In this document: in pieces, positions 7,212 through 15,561 of the stretch
Layout: the number at the start of each line of letters is the position of its first letter
How positions within the stretch are numbered: position 1 is the first letter of the stretch
Source: Actinomadura meyerae
GTDB lineage: Bacteria > Actinomycetota > Actinomycetes > Streptosporangiales > Streptosporangiaceae
NCBI RefSeq assembly: GCF_900188445.1
Contig: NZ_FZOR01000023.1
Location: 62,001 to 126,000, forward strand
Direction: 5' to 3'
DNA: 64,000 bases
Position numbers and translations under genes: made by a program
The notes under the pieces: model-generated
The model's input: the letters and a program-made list of their open reading frames with translations, nothing else
Databases searched by the model: none
Told to the model about the DNA's origin: nothing

Positions 7212-8650
7212 AGGAAGAAGTCGACCCGGTCCTCCAGCCGGGACAGGTCGCGGCCGGTCAGCTCCTCCACCCGCTGGATGCGGTACCGGACGGAGTTGAC
7301 GTGCAGGTGGAGCTGCTCGGCGCAGCGCGTCCACGAGCCGGAGTGCCGCAGGAACGTCTCCAGCGTGCGGACGAGGTCGGCGCCGTGCGTCCGGTCGTAG
7401 TCGAGCAGCGGGTCCAGCAGGCGCACCGTGAACATGCGGCGGACGTCGTCCGGCACGCTGGCCAGCAGCAGGACGTGGGTGGCGAGCTCGTCGTGCCGGA
7501 CGACGCGGGCCGGGCCGGGGCGGGCGGCGGCGAGGCGGCGGGCGTGCCGGGCCTCCTCGACGGCGCCGCGCAGGTCGGGGGCCGCCGCCACGCCGCTGAC
7601 GCCGACCGCCAGCCCGCCCCCGGCCCGGCCGGGTGAGAGCAGGCCGGGCGACAGCAGGTCGAGCGCCGCCTGGAGTTCCGCGGCGACATCGCGCCCCTCG
7701 GCCGGGACGAGCCCGACCACCTCGTCCTCCAGTTCGTCCTCCAGCAGGGCCGCCATCCGGAACGGGAGGATCTCCGCGAGGACGGTCCGGACCTCGCCCG
7801 GCCGCAGGGCGCCCCCGCCGGAGGCCGCCACGGCGGTGTGCCGCGCGTCCGCGGGCAGGCCGAGCCGGGCGGCGTCCCCGGCGATCAGCAGGTCGGCGTC
7901 GACGGCGGCGGGCGCGTCGCGGCGGGCCCGCTCCAGCGCGACGATCGCGGCGAGCTCGCCGGTGAGGGCGCGCCGCTCGGCGGGCCAGTCGGCGAAGTCG
8001 CCGTCGAAGACGAGGAACCAGTCCGCGACGCGGGGCGTGCCGCCGCCCGCGACCGCGAACAGCGACGCGTCGAGCGCGGGCTCGTGGTGCGGCAGCCGGG
8101 GCGCGGTGAGGAAGGCGCGGGCGAGGGCCTCGGCGTCGGCCGGGGCGGAGCCCGCGACGACGCGCCCGGTCGGGGCCAGGACGTGGCAGTGCCCGACGAG
8201 GTCCAGGACGGCGCCGAGGCCGGTGCCCTCGACCAGGCGGCGGTGCCGGTCCAGCACGGCGGCGAGGTCGGCGGCGCGCGCGCTCGACAGGTGCCGGACG
8301 ACCTCCTCGGTGACGGTCGCGAACGCCACGTCCTCCGGCACCTTGAACAGCGGCAGCCGGTGCCGGCGGCACGCGTCGACGAGGTCGTCCGGGATGGCGC
8401 CGAGGGTGAGGTCCCACGCGGCGAGGCCCGAGACGCCCGCCCCGGCGAGGGCCCGCACGAACGTCTCCGAGTCGGCGGGACCGGTCCGCCACACGAGCCC
8501 GGTCAGCACGAGCTCCCGGCCGCGCAGGTAGCGGCCGGGATCGAGCAGGTCGGTCGTGACCACCCAGCGGATCGTGCGGTCCAGCTCGTCCGCGCCGGTC
8601 ACCACCTCCAGCCGCAGCTCCGGCATCGCGAGCAGGGAACGCAGTCTCAT
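7181..8650 (-). CDS. pucR: PucR-family transcriptional regulator of purine catabolism
   Basis: 489 aa. An N-terminal PucR domain begins MRLRSLLAMPELRLEVVTG, and the C-terminal PucR-type HTH contains WTRCAEQLHLHVNSVRYR near residue 455. Such proteins activate or repress purine degradation genes in response to pathway intermediates; the ligand cannot be read from the sequence. Divergent from the uraD operon, its likely target. The ATG at 8650 is the last of three tandem 17-bp units, each starting with ATG. No Shine-Dalgarno precedes it, so translation is probably coupled to two upstream hexapeptide frames. Confidence 0.92.
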   Translation of the reverse strand: MRLRSLLAMPELRLEVVTGADELDRTIRWVVTTDLLDPGRYLRGRELVLTGLVWRTGPADSETFVRALAGAGVSGLAAWDLTLGAIPDDLVDACRRHRLPLFKVPEDVAFATVTEEVVRHLSSARAADLAAVLDRHRRLVEGTGLGAVLDLVGHCHVLAPTGRVVAGSAPADAEALARAFLTAPRLPHHEPALDASLFAVAGGGTPRVADWFLVFDGDFADWPAERRALTGELAAIVALERARRDAPAAVDADLLIAGDAARLGLPADARHTAVAASGGGALRPGEVRTVLAEILPFRMAALLEDELEDEVVGLVPAEGRDVAAELQAALDLLSPGLLSPGRAGGGLAVGVSGVAAAPDLRGAVEEARHARRLAAARPGPARVVRHDELATHVLLLASVPDDVRRMFTVRLLDPLLDYDRTHGADLVRTLETFLRHSGSWTRCAEQLHLHVNSVRYRIQRVEELTGRDLSRLEDRVDFFLALRLTWPSA

Positions 8651-8684
8651 AGGGAACGCAGTCTCATAGGGAACGCAGCCTCAT
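8634..8684 (-). repeat. Triplicated 17-bp start region of pucR (two overlapping mini-ORFs)
   Basis: Exact or near-exact 17-bp units at 8634-8650, 8651-8667 and 8668-8684. On the minus strand, ATGs at 8684 and 8667 each encode MRLRSL then TGA. Each TGA overlaps the next ATG as ATGA, ending at the pucR ATG at 8650. A -10-like TAGGTT (8697-8692) lies 7 nt before the first ATG, which would make the mRNA leaderless. Confidence 0.8.
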
Positions 8685-8743
8685 ATGGAGGAACCTACAA
8701 AACGCCGCGCGCGGCCGGGAGCACAGTTCGGACGTCCTGTGCC

Positions 8744-8781
8744 TCGACCCGCCGGCGGGGGCGTGTGTGTACTGGCAGGCG
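8744..8781 (+). promoter_or_regulatory. Predicted leaderless promoter of the purine operon
   Basis: -35-like TCGACC (8744-8749), 18-bp spacer, -10-like TGTACT (8768-8773), then 7 nt to GTG 8781. There is no convincing ribosome binding site before the GTG, in line with a leaderless start. Confidence 0.45.
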
Positions 8782-9245
8782 TGGAGCTGAGCGAGGCGGA
8801 TCTGGCGGCGTGCTGCGCGTCCCGCCGGTGGGTCGCGGCCGTCGGCGGGCACCGGGACCCGGCGGCGCTGCGCGCGGCGTCGCGGCGGGCGCTGGACGAG
8901 CTGGCCTGGGCCGACATCGAGGAGGCGCTCGCGGCGCACCCGCGCATCGGGGAGCGGGCGGGCGGCGGCGGGCGCGAGGCCGGCTGGTCGCGGGGCGAGC
9001 AGTCCGGGATGGACGGCGCGGCGGCCGAGCTGCGCGAGGCGCTCGCCGAGGGCAACCGCGCATACGAGGAGCGCTTCGGGCATGTGTTCCTGATCCGCGC
9101 GTCGGGAAGGTCGGCCCTGGAGATGCTCGCCGAACTGCGGGAGCGGCTGCGGAACGACCCCGAGACCGAGCGCGCGGTCGTCCGGAGGGAGCTGGCCGAG
9201 ATCGTCGACCTGCGGCTGGCGAAGCTGGTGAAGGAGTCCCGATGA
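8781..9245 (+). CDS. uraD: OHCU decarboxylase
   Basis: 154 aa from GTG 8781, the usual family length. It converts 2-oxo-4-hydroxy-4-carboxy-5-ureidoimidazoline to S-allantoin, the third step of urate degradation. AAHPRIGER holds the conserved catalytic His, and RLRNDPETER plus the EIVDLRLAKL tail are typical. In-frame GTG 8763 and ATG 8685 exist upstream, but homologues begin near ELSEADLAACC. The stop overlaps the ATG of uraH. Confidence 0.92.
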   Translation: MELSEADLAACCASRRWVAAVGGHRDPAALRAASRRALDELAWADIEEALAAHPRIGERAGGGGREAGWSRGEQSGMDGAAAELREALAEGNRAYEERFGHVFLIRASGRSALEMLAELRERLRNDPETERAVVRRELAEIVDLRLAKLVKESR

Positions 9246-9553
9246 GCCTGTCGACGCACGTGCTGGACGCGGCGCGGGGAGCACCCGCGGCGGGCGTCGC
9301 CGTCCGCCTCGACCGGCGCGACGGGGACGGCTGGACCGTCCTGGCCGAGGCCCGCACCGACGGCGACGGCCGGATCCGGGAGTGGGACGCGGAGCCGGGA
9401 CAGGGCGTGCACCGGCTCACGTTCGACACCGCCGGCCTGTCGGAGTTCTACCCCGAGGTCACCGTGGCGTTCACCGTCGACGACCCGGGACGGCACTACC
9501 ACGTCCCGCTGCTGATCAGCCCGTTCGCGTACTCGACCTACCGGGGGAGCTAG
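9242..9553 (+). CDS. uraH: 5-hydroxyisourate hydrolase (transthyretin-like)
   Basis: 103 aa. Family signatures at both ends: N-terminal LSTHVLDAARGAPA and C-terminal HYHVPLLISPFAYSTYRGS; the His residues and the YRGS tail build the active site. It hydrolyses 5-hydroxyisourate, the product of uricase, to OHCU for UraD. Cytoplasmic: no signal peptide. ATG overlaps the uraD stop (ATGA); the stop directly abuts the ATG of the uricase gene. Confidence 0.96.
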   Translation: MSLSTHVLDAARGAPAAGVAVRLDRRDGDGWTVLAEARTDGDGRIREWDAEPGQGVHRLTFDTAGLSEFYPEVTVAFTVDDPGRHYHVPLLISPFAYSTYRGS

Positions 9554-10417
9554 ATGGCCGTCGTCCTCGGACCCAACCGCTACGGGAAGGCGGAGACCCG
9601 CGTCGTCCGCGTGACCAGGGACGGCGGCACGCACCGCCTCAAGGACGTCAACGTCAGCGTCTCGCTCTCCGGCGCGATGGACGAGGTGCACCTGACCGGC
9701 GACAACGCGGCCGTGCTGCCGACCGACAGCCAGAAGAACACCGTGTTCGCGTTCGCCAAGCGGTACGGCATCGGCGCGATCGAGGAGTTCGGCCTGCTGC
9801 TCGCGCGGCACTTCACCGCGTCGCAGCCCGCGGTCGCGCACGCGCGAGTCGAGATTCACGAGTACGGCTGGCGCCGCATCTCGGGCGGGCACTCGTTCGT
9901 CCGGGACGGCGGCGAGGTCAGGACGGCACTGGTGCACCACGACGTCGGCGGCACCGGGACCGTCGTGTCCGGCCTCACCGACCTCGTCGTGCTGAACTCG
10001 ACCGGCAGCGAGTTCCACGGGTTCGCGCGGGACGAGTACACGACCCTCGAACCGACCCGCGACCGCGTCCTCGCGACCGCCGTCACCGCCCGGTGGCGCC
10101 ACCGCGGCACGGAGGCTGCCTGGGACGACTCGTACGCCGCCGCCCGCGATGCCTTGCTCAGCGCGTTCGCCGAGACGCACAGCCTGTCGCTCCAGCAGAC
10201 CCTCTACCAGATGGGCCGCGCCGTCCTCGACGGCCAGGACGGCGTCTGCGAGGTCAGGCTGGCGCTGCCGAACAAGCACCACTTCCTGGTCGACCTGGAG
10301 CCGTTCGGCCTGGAGAACGACAACGAGGTCTACTTCGCGGCGGACCGCCCGTACGGGCTCATCGAGGGCGCGGTCCTCACCGACGACGCGCCGGACGCCC
10401 CGTCCGCCTGGAACTGA
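9554..10417 (+). CDS. pucL: Urate oxidase (uricase)
   Basis: 287 aa, normal for a cofactor-free uricase made of two T-fold repeats. YGKAETRVVRV carries the catalytic Lys and LPTDSQKNTVFAFAK the conserved Thr region. VEIHEYGWRR and a second-half segment around VEPTRDRVLAT-type residues complete the fold. Oxidises urate with O2 to 5-hydroxyisourate and H2O2. It directly follows uraH, so the three enzymes of urate-to-allantoin conversion are encoded together in reverse order of action. Confidence 0.96.
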   Translation: MAVVLGPNRYGKAETRVVRVTRDGGTHRLKDVNVSVSLSGAMDEVHLTGDNAAVLPTDSQKNTVFAFAKRYGIGAIEEFGLLLARHFTASQPAVAHARVEIHEYGWRRISGGHSFVRDGGEVRTALVHHDVGGTGTVVSGLTDLVVLNSTGSEFHGFARDEYTTLEPTRDRVLATAVTARWRHRGTEAAWDDSYAAARDALLSAFAETHSLSLQQTLYQMGRAVLDGQDGVCEVRLALPNKHHFLVDLEPFGLENDNEVYFAADRPYGLIEGAVLTDDAPDAPSAWN

Positions 10418-10431
10418 GGGACCCTGGAGAC

Positions 10432-11310
10432 ATGGACTTCCTGCGACCGCTGACCTGGGAGGACGCGCTGGCCGCCAAGGCGGCGCGGCCGGGCGCGCGG
10501 CCCGTGCAGGGCGGCACCGACGTGATGGTCGAGATCAACTTCGACCGGGACCGGCCGGAGGCGCTGCTCGACCTGACCCGGATCCGCGCCCTCACCGAAT
10601 GGGACACGGCGGACGGGCGGCTGCGCGTCGGCGCCGGCGTCCCGTACGCGCGGCTGATCACCGAGCTGGGCGGGCGCCTGCCCGGCCTCGCGCAGGCGTC
10701 CCGGACGGTCGGGTCGCCGCAGATCCGCAACCGGGGCACCGCCGGCGGCAACCTCGGCGCCGCGTCGCCCGCCGGGGACGCCCATCCGCCGCTGCTCGCC
10801 GGGGACGCGGTGATCGAGGTCGAGTCGGCGGCGCGCGGCGTCCGGATGATCCCGGCCGGGAGCTTCTTCACCGGGGTGAAGCGCAACGCGCTGGAACCGG
10901 ACGAGCTGATCCGCGCGTTCTGGGCGGCGCCCGCGTCCGGCCCGCAGTACTTCTCCAAGATCGGCACCCGGAACGCGATGGTGATCGCCGTGTGCTCGTT
11001 CGCGCTGGCCCTGCATCCCGGGGAGCGCCGCGTCGGCACCGGCCTCGGCTCCGCCGCGCCGACCCCGCGCCGCGCGCCCGAGGCCGAGGCGTTCATCTCC
11101 GGCGAGCTGGACTGGGACGGCCGCCGCCCGCTCCCGGAGCCGGCGGTGCGGCGGTTCGGCGACCTGGTGCGGGACGCGGCGTCCCCGATCGACGACGTCC
11201 GGGGGACGGGCGCCTACCGCGGGCACGCGCTGTCGGTGATGGCGCGCCGCACCCTGACCTGGGCCTGGGACGAGTACCGGGCGGGAGCGAACGGAAGGAG
11301 GGCGTCCTGA
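10432..11310 (+). CDS. Xanthine dehydrogenase FAD-binding subunit
   Basis: 292 aa, medium subunit of a three-subunit molybdenum hydroxylase. VQGGTDVMVEIN (about residue 25) and TAGGNLGAASPAGD (about 104) are the two FAD loops. Electrons pass from the Mo subunit through the 2Fe-2S protein to this flavin. A ribosome binding site (CTGGAGA) precedes ATG 10432. The stop and the next ATG share one base (TGATG). Confidence 0.93.
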   Translation: MDFLRPLTWEDALAAKAARPGARPVQGGTDVMVEINFDRDRPEALLDLTRIRALTEWDTADGRLRVGAGVPYARLITELGGRLPGLAQASRTVGSPQIRNRGTAGGNLGAASPAGDAHPPLLAGDAVIEVESAARGVRMIPAGSFFTGVKRNALEPDELIRAFWAAPASGPQYFSKIGTRNAMVIAVCSFALALHPGERRVGTGLGSAAPTPRRAPEAEAFISGELDWDGRRPLPEPAVRRFGDLVRDAASPIDDVRGTGAYRGHALSVMARRTLTWAWDEYRAGANGRRAS

Positions 11311-11792
11311 TGCGCGTGAACCTCACCGTGAACGGGTCGGCGGAGGCCGTGGACGACGTGTGGGAGGGCGAGAGCCTCCTCTACATGCTGCGCGAGCGGA
11401 TGGGCCTCCCCGGCTCCAAGAACGCCTGCGAGCAGGGCGAATGCGGCTCCTGCACCGTCTACCTGGACGGCGTGCCGGTGTGCGCGTGCCTGGTCGCGGC
11501 AGGGCAGGCGGAGGGACGCGCCGTCGTCACCGTCGAGGGCCTCGCCGAGGGGCCGCCCGGCGGCGAGCGGCTCGACCCCGTCCAGGAGGCGTTCGTGGAG
11601 GCGGGCGCCGTCCAGTGCGGCTTCTGCACGCCGGGGCTGATCGTCCAGTCGCACGACCTGCTCGCCCGGAACCCGGCGCCGAGCGACGCCGAGATCCGCG
11701 AGGCGCTCGCCGGGAACCTGTGCCGCTGCACCGGCTACGAGAAGATCCTGGACGCGGTGCGCCTCGCCGCGCGGCGAGGGGCCACCTCATGA
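11310..11792 (+). CDS. Xanthine dehydrogenase 2Fe-2S subunit
   Basis: 160 aa, small subunit. The plant-type cluster is bound by CEQGECGSC and a following Cys in VPVCAC. The second cluster is bound by QCGFCTPG and CRCTGYEKI. All eight Cys are present, so both clusters should form. Start ATG 11310 overlaps the stop of the FAD subunit gene, and the stop overlaps the next ATG. Confidence 0.95.
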   Translation: MRVNLTVNGSAEAVDDVWEGESLLYMLRERMGLPGSKNACEQGECGSCTVYLDGVPVCACLVAAGQAEGRAVVTVEGLAEGPPGGERLDPVQEAFVEAGAVQCGFCTPGLIVQSHDLLARNPAPSDAEIREALAGNLCRCTGYEKILDAVRLAARRGATS

Positions 11793-13144
11793 TCATCGAG
11801 AACGCGCACGTCGTCACCGTCTCCGGGGAGGAGTACCCGGACGGCCACATCGTCGTCGACGGCGACCGCATCACCGCCGTCGGCCCCGGCAGCGCCCCCG
11901 ATGGGGCTCTCGGCGCCGAGCATGAGCGGATCGACGCCCGCGGCTGCCTCGCCACCCCCGGCCTGGTCAACACCCACCACCACCTCTACCAGTGGGCGAG
12001 CCAGGGCATGGTCACCGACGGCACGCTCTTCGAGTGGCTGACCACCCTCTACAAGCCCTGGTCGAAGATGGACGCCGAGGTCGCCGCGGGCGCGGCGACC
12101 GCCGGGCTGGCGTGGCTCGCCAAGTCGGGCTGCACCACCTCCACCGACCACCACTACCTGTTCCCCAAGGGGCGCGGCGACCTGTTCGCGGCGGAGATCG
12201 AGGCGGCGCGGGAGGTCGGCGTCCGGTTCCACCCGTGCCGCGGCTCCATGGACCGGGGCGCGTCGCAGGGCGGCCTGCCGCCGGACGAGGTCGTCGAGGA
12301 CCTCGACACGGTCCTCGCCGCGACCGCGGACGCGATCGACCGGTACCACGACCCGTCGCCCGGCTCGATGCTGCGCGTCGCCGTCGCGCCCTGCTCGCCG
12401 TTCTCCGTCTCCCGCGACCTGCTGGTGGAGTCGGCGCGGCTGGCCCGCGACAAGGGCGTCCGGCTGCACACCCACCTCGCGGAGACCGTCGACGAGGAGG
12501 AGCACACCCGCGAGCAGTTCGGCATGACGCCCGCCGAGTACATGGACTCGATCGGCTGGCTCGGCCCCGACGTGTGGCTCGCGCACTGCGTCCACCTGCA
12601 CGACACCGACGTCAAGCGGCTTGCCGAGACCGGCACCGGCACCGCGCACTGCCCCAGTTCGAACGCGCGGCTCGGCGCCGGGATCGCCCGCGTCGCGGAC
12701 CTGCTGGCGGAGGGCGCGCCGGTAGGTCTCGGCGTCGACGGCTCGGCGTCGGCGGAGCTCGTCCCGCTCGCCGGCGAGGTGCGGCAGGCCCTGTACATGC
12801 AGCGCGCCCGCTACGGCCCGGCCGCGCTGACCGCCCGCCAGGCCCTGGAGATGGCGACCCTCGGCGGCGCCCGCTGCCTCGGCCGGGAGGACGAGATCGG
12901 CGCGCTCGAACCCGGCAGGCTCGCCGACATCGCGCTGTGGCGGATGGACGGCTTCCGGGCGGCGATCGACGACCCGGTCGTCGCGTTCGCGTTCGGCCCG
13001 GTCCCGCCGCTGCACCGCCTCATCGTCGGCGGCCGCACCGTCGTGGACGGCGACGCCCTCGTGACCGTCCCGCAGGACGAGGCGGCGCGGCGGGGCGCCG
13101 ACGCCCACCGCCGCCTGATGCGACTCGCGGAGGAGGTGCTCTAG
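11789..13144 (+). CDS. 8-oxoguanine / guanine deaminase (amidohydrolase)
   Basis: 451 aa. Metal-dependent amidohydrolase with NTHHHLYQW (HxH), the later His in HTHLAE, HCVHL and the catalytic Asp in LGVDGSAS. The GTLFEWLTTLYKPW segment is characteristic of bacterial 8-oxoguanine deaminases (ATZ/TRZ clade), which make urate directly from 8-oxoguanine; guanine to xanthine is the alternative. Either feeds the oxidative route here. Embedded between the small and large XDH subunits with overlapping or abutting codons. Confidence 0.9.
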   Translation: MIIENAHVVTVSGEEYPDGHIVVDGDRITAVGPGSAPDGALGAEHERIDARGCLATPGLVNTHHHLYQWASQGMVTDGTLFEWLTTLYKPWSKMDAEVAAGAATAGLAWLAKSGCTTSTDHHYLFPKGRGDLFAAEIEAAREVGVRFHPCRGSMDRGASQGGLPPDEVVEDLDTVLAATADAIDRYHDPSPGSMLRVAVAPCSPFSVSRDLLVESARLARDKGVRLHTHLAETVDEEEHTREQFGMTPAEYMDSIGWLGPDVWLAHCVHLHDTDVKRLAETGTGTAHCPSSNARLGAGIARVADLLAEGAPVGLGVDGSASAELVPLAGEVRQALYMQRARYGPAALTARQALEMATLGGARCLGREDEIGALEPGRLADIALWRMDGFRAAIDDPVVAFAFGPVPPLHRLIVGGRTVVDGDALVTVPQDEAARRGADAHRRLMRLAEEVL

Positions 13145-15553
13145 ATGCGGTCACCGTCCGGCAAGGCGTTCCCGTCCGGCAAGGCGTCACCGTCCGGCAA
13201 CGCGTCACCGTCCGGCAAGGCGTCACCGGTGAGGAGCCCCGGACACGTCGCCGCGCCCGGCATCGGCGGGGTCGGGGAGAGCCCGCTGCGGCCGGACGGG
13301 ACGCTCAAGGCCACGGGCGAGTTCGCGTACGCGTCCGACCTGTGGATGGAGGGCATGCTGTGGGGCGCGACGCTCCGCAGCCCGCACCCGCGCGCGCTGA
13401 TCCGGTCGATCGGCGTCGGCGCGGCGCTCGCGCTGCCCGGCGTCCGGGCCGTCCTCACCCACGCCGACGTGCCCGGCCGGAAGATGTTCGGCATCGACCA
13501 CACCGAGGACCAGCCCGTCCTCGCGATCGACCAGGTCCGGCACCAGGGCGAGCCGGTCGCGCTCGTCGCCGCCGACCATCCGGAGACGGCGCGGCGCGCC
13601 CTGGAGCGGATCGCCGTCGAGTACGAGGTGCTGGAGCCGATCACCGACCCGCGCGCCGTGGTCGCCGACCCGGAGCGGCTGAAGGTCCAGGACCGCGGCG
13701 GCATCACCCGCCACCAGCCCGTCCGCGTCGGCGACGTGGACGCCGCGAAGGCCGCGGCCGACGTGGTCGTGTCGGGGGAGTACGAGGTCGGCATCCAGGA
13801 CCAGGCGTTCCTCGGTCCGGAGTCGGGCCTGGCGATCCCGTCCGAGGACGGCGGCGTCGACCTGTACGTCTCCACCCAGTGGATCCACAACGACCTCAAG
13901 CAGATCGCGCCGTGCCTCGGGCTCGCCGAGGACCAGGTGCACATGACGCTCGCGGGCGTCGGCGGCGCGTTCGGCGGGCGCGAGGACCTGTCGATGCAGA
14001 TCCACGCCGGGATGCTCGCCCTGCACACCGGCCGGCCGGTGAAGATGTCGTACGACCGGTACGAGTCGTTCTTCGGGCACGTCCACCGGCACCCCGCCCA
14101 GATGCGCTACGAGTACGGCGCCACCTCCGAGGGGAAGCTGCTCTACGCGGACGTCGAGATCATCCTGGACGGCGGCGCGTACACCTCGTCCACCATGAAC
14201 GTCGTCGGGAACGCGGCGTCGCTCGGCGTCGGGCCGTACGAGATCCCCAACATCCGGATCGACGGGTACGGCGTCTACACCAACAACCCGCCGTGCGGGG
14301 CGATGCGCGGGTTCGGCGCCGTCCAGGCGTGCTTCGCCTACGAGTCGATGATGGACAAGCTGGGCGCGGCCTGCGGCCTCGGGCCGCTCGAGATCCGCCG
14401 CCGCAACGCGGCCGGTCAGGGGTCCAAGCTCGCGACCGGGCAGGTCATCGAGTCGCCCGCGCCGCTCGCCGAGATGCTGACCCGCCTGGAGGCGATGCCG
14501 CCGCCGCCCGCCGCCGACCGCTCCGACCTGCGCAACCTGCCGGGCGGAGTGGCGCAGACGACGCACGGCGAGGGCGTCGTGCGCGGCGTCGGCTACGGCG
14601 TCGGGATCAAGAACATCTGCTTCTCCGAGGGCTTCGACGACAAGTCCACGGCCCGCGTCCGGCTGGAGGTCATCGGCGGCGAGGCGACCGCGCTCGTCCA
14701 CACGGCGGCGGCCGAGGTCGGGCAGGGGCTCGTCACCGTCCAGGCGCAGGTCGCGCGGACCGAGCTGGGCGTCCAGCGGGTCACCATCGCCCCGGCCGAC
14801 AACGGGGTCGGCGACGCCGGCTCCTCCAGCGCGTCCCGCCAGTCGTACATGACGGGCGGCGCGGTGAAGGCGGCCTGCGAGGCGGTGCGGGCGCGGCTGC
14901 TCGCGCTCGCCGAGCGGCGGCTCGGCCGCACCGGCCTGAGCGTCGCCGGCGGGAAGATCGTCGAGGGGGCGGGCGGGGTGCTCTGCGCCATCGAGGACGT
15001 CCTCGGCTCCGACGCCATCGAGGAGATCCGCGAGTACCACCACCGGCCCACCGCCCGCATGGACCCCGTCACCGGGCAGGGCCGCAGCCACACCCAGCTC
15101 GCGCTGTGCGTGCACCGGGCCGTCGTCGACGTGGACGTGGAGCTCGGCCTGGTCAAGGTCGTCGAGCTGGCCGCCGTCCAGGACGTCGGTAAGATCATCA
15201 ACCGGCTGTCGCTGGAGGGCCAGATCCACGGCGGCTCCGCGCAGGGACTCGGCCTCGCCGTGATGGAGGAGATCGTCGTGGCGGACGGGCTCGTCCGGAA
15301 CCCCTCGTTCACCGACTACCTGATCCCCACCATCCTCGACATGCCGCCCATGCGGCTGGACATCCTGGAGTACCCCGACCCGGAGGCGCCGTACGGGCTG
15401 CGCGGCGCGGGCGAACCGCCGACGCTGTCGTCCACGCCCGCCATCGTCGCCGCGATCCGGGACGCGACGGGCCGCGACCTCACGCGCGTCCCCGTCCGGC
15501 CGGAGCACATCGTCCGTCCCGAGCAGAGCGCTCGGGCCGAGCAGACCGTCTGA
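13145..15553 (+). CDS. Xanthine dehydrogenase molybdopterin-binding subunit
   Basis: 802 aa, large subunit of the Mo hydroxylase. GGAFGGRED is a molybdopterin loop. GAMRGFGAVQ carries the substrate Arg and RGAGEPPTL the catalytic Glu near the C-terminus. With the FAD and FeS subunits it oxidises hypoxanthine/xanthine to urate. The first 28 residues are an unusual low-complexity run of PSGKA-type units from an 18-bp repeat. Homology only begins at about GIGGVGESPLRPDG, so GTG 13229 could be the true start. ATG 13145 abuts the preceding stop. Confidence 0.93.
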   Translation: MRSPSGKAFPSGKASPSGNASPSGKASPVRSPGHVAAPGIGGVGESPLRPDGTLKATGEFAYASDLWMEGMLWGATLRSPHPRALIRSIGVGAALALPGVRAVLTHADVPGRKMFGIDHTEDQPVLAIDQVRHQGEPVALVAADHPETARRALERIAVEYEVLEPITDPRAVVADPERLKVQDRGGITRHQPVRVGDVDAAKAAADVVVSGEYEVGIQDQAFLGPESGLAIPSEDGGVDLYVSTQWIHNDLKQIAPCLGLAEDQVHMTLAGVGGAFGGREDLSMQIHAGMLALHTGRPVKMSYDRYESFFGHVHRHPAQMRYEYGATSEGKLLYADVEIILDGGAYTSSTMNVVGNAASLGVGPYEIPNIRIDGYGVYTNNPPCGAMRGFGAVQACFAYESMMDKLGAACGLGPLEIRRRNAAGQGSKLATGQVIESPAPLAEMLTRLEAMPPPPAADRSDLRNLPGGVAQTTHGEGVVRGVGYGVGIKNICFSEGFDDKSTARVRLEVIGGEATALVHTAAAEVGQGLVTVQAQVARTELGVQRVTIAPADNGVGDAGSSSASRQSYMTGGAVKAACEAVRARLLALAERRLGRTGLSVAGGKIVEGAGGVLCAIEDVLGSDAIEEIREYHHRPTARMDPVTGQGRSHTQLALCVHRAVVDVDVELGLVKVVELAAVQDVGKIINRLSLEGQIHGGSAQGLGLAVMEEIVVADGLVRNPSFTDYLIPTILDMPPMRLDILEYPDPEAPYGLRGAGEPPTLSSTPAIVAAIRDATGRDLTRVPVRPEHIVRPEQSARAEQTV
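13151..13222. repeat. Four 18-bp tandem units at the start of the XDH large subunit gene
   Basis: Units 13151-13168, 13169-13186, 13187-13204 and 13205-13222, with one to three mismatches. In frame they encode four copies of a six-residue (S/F)PSG(K/N)A motif. A fifth partial copy leads into GTG 13229. Confidence 0.9.
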
Positions 15554-15561
15554 GGAGCGCC

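Noticed and set aside
8685..8780. ATG 8685 as start of uraD
   Set aside because: It adds 32 residues not found in the family, and this stretch holds the divergent promoters; GTG 8781 fits the homologous start.
13151..13222. Short repeats as a CRISPR-like array
   Set aside because: Units are contiguous 18-mers without spacers and in frame with the XDH gene.
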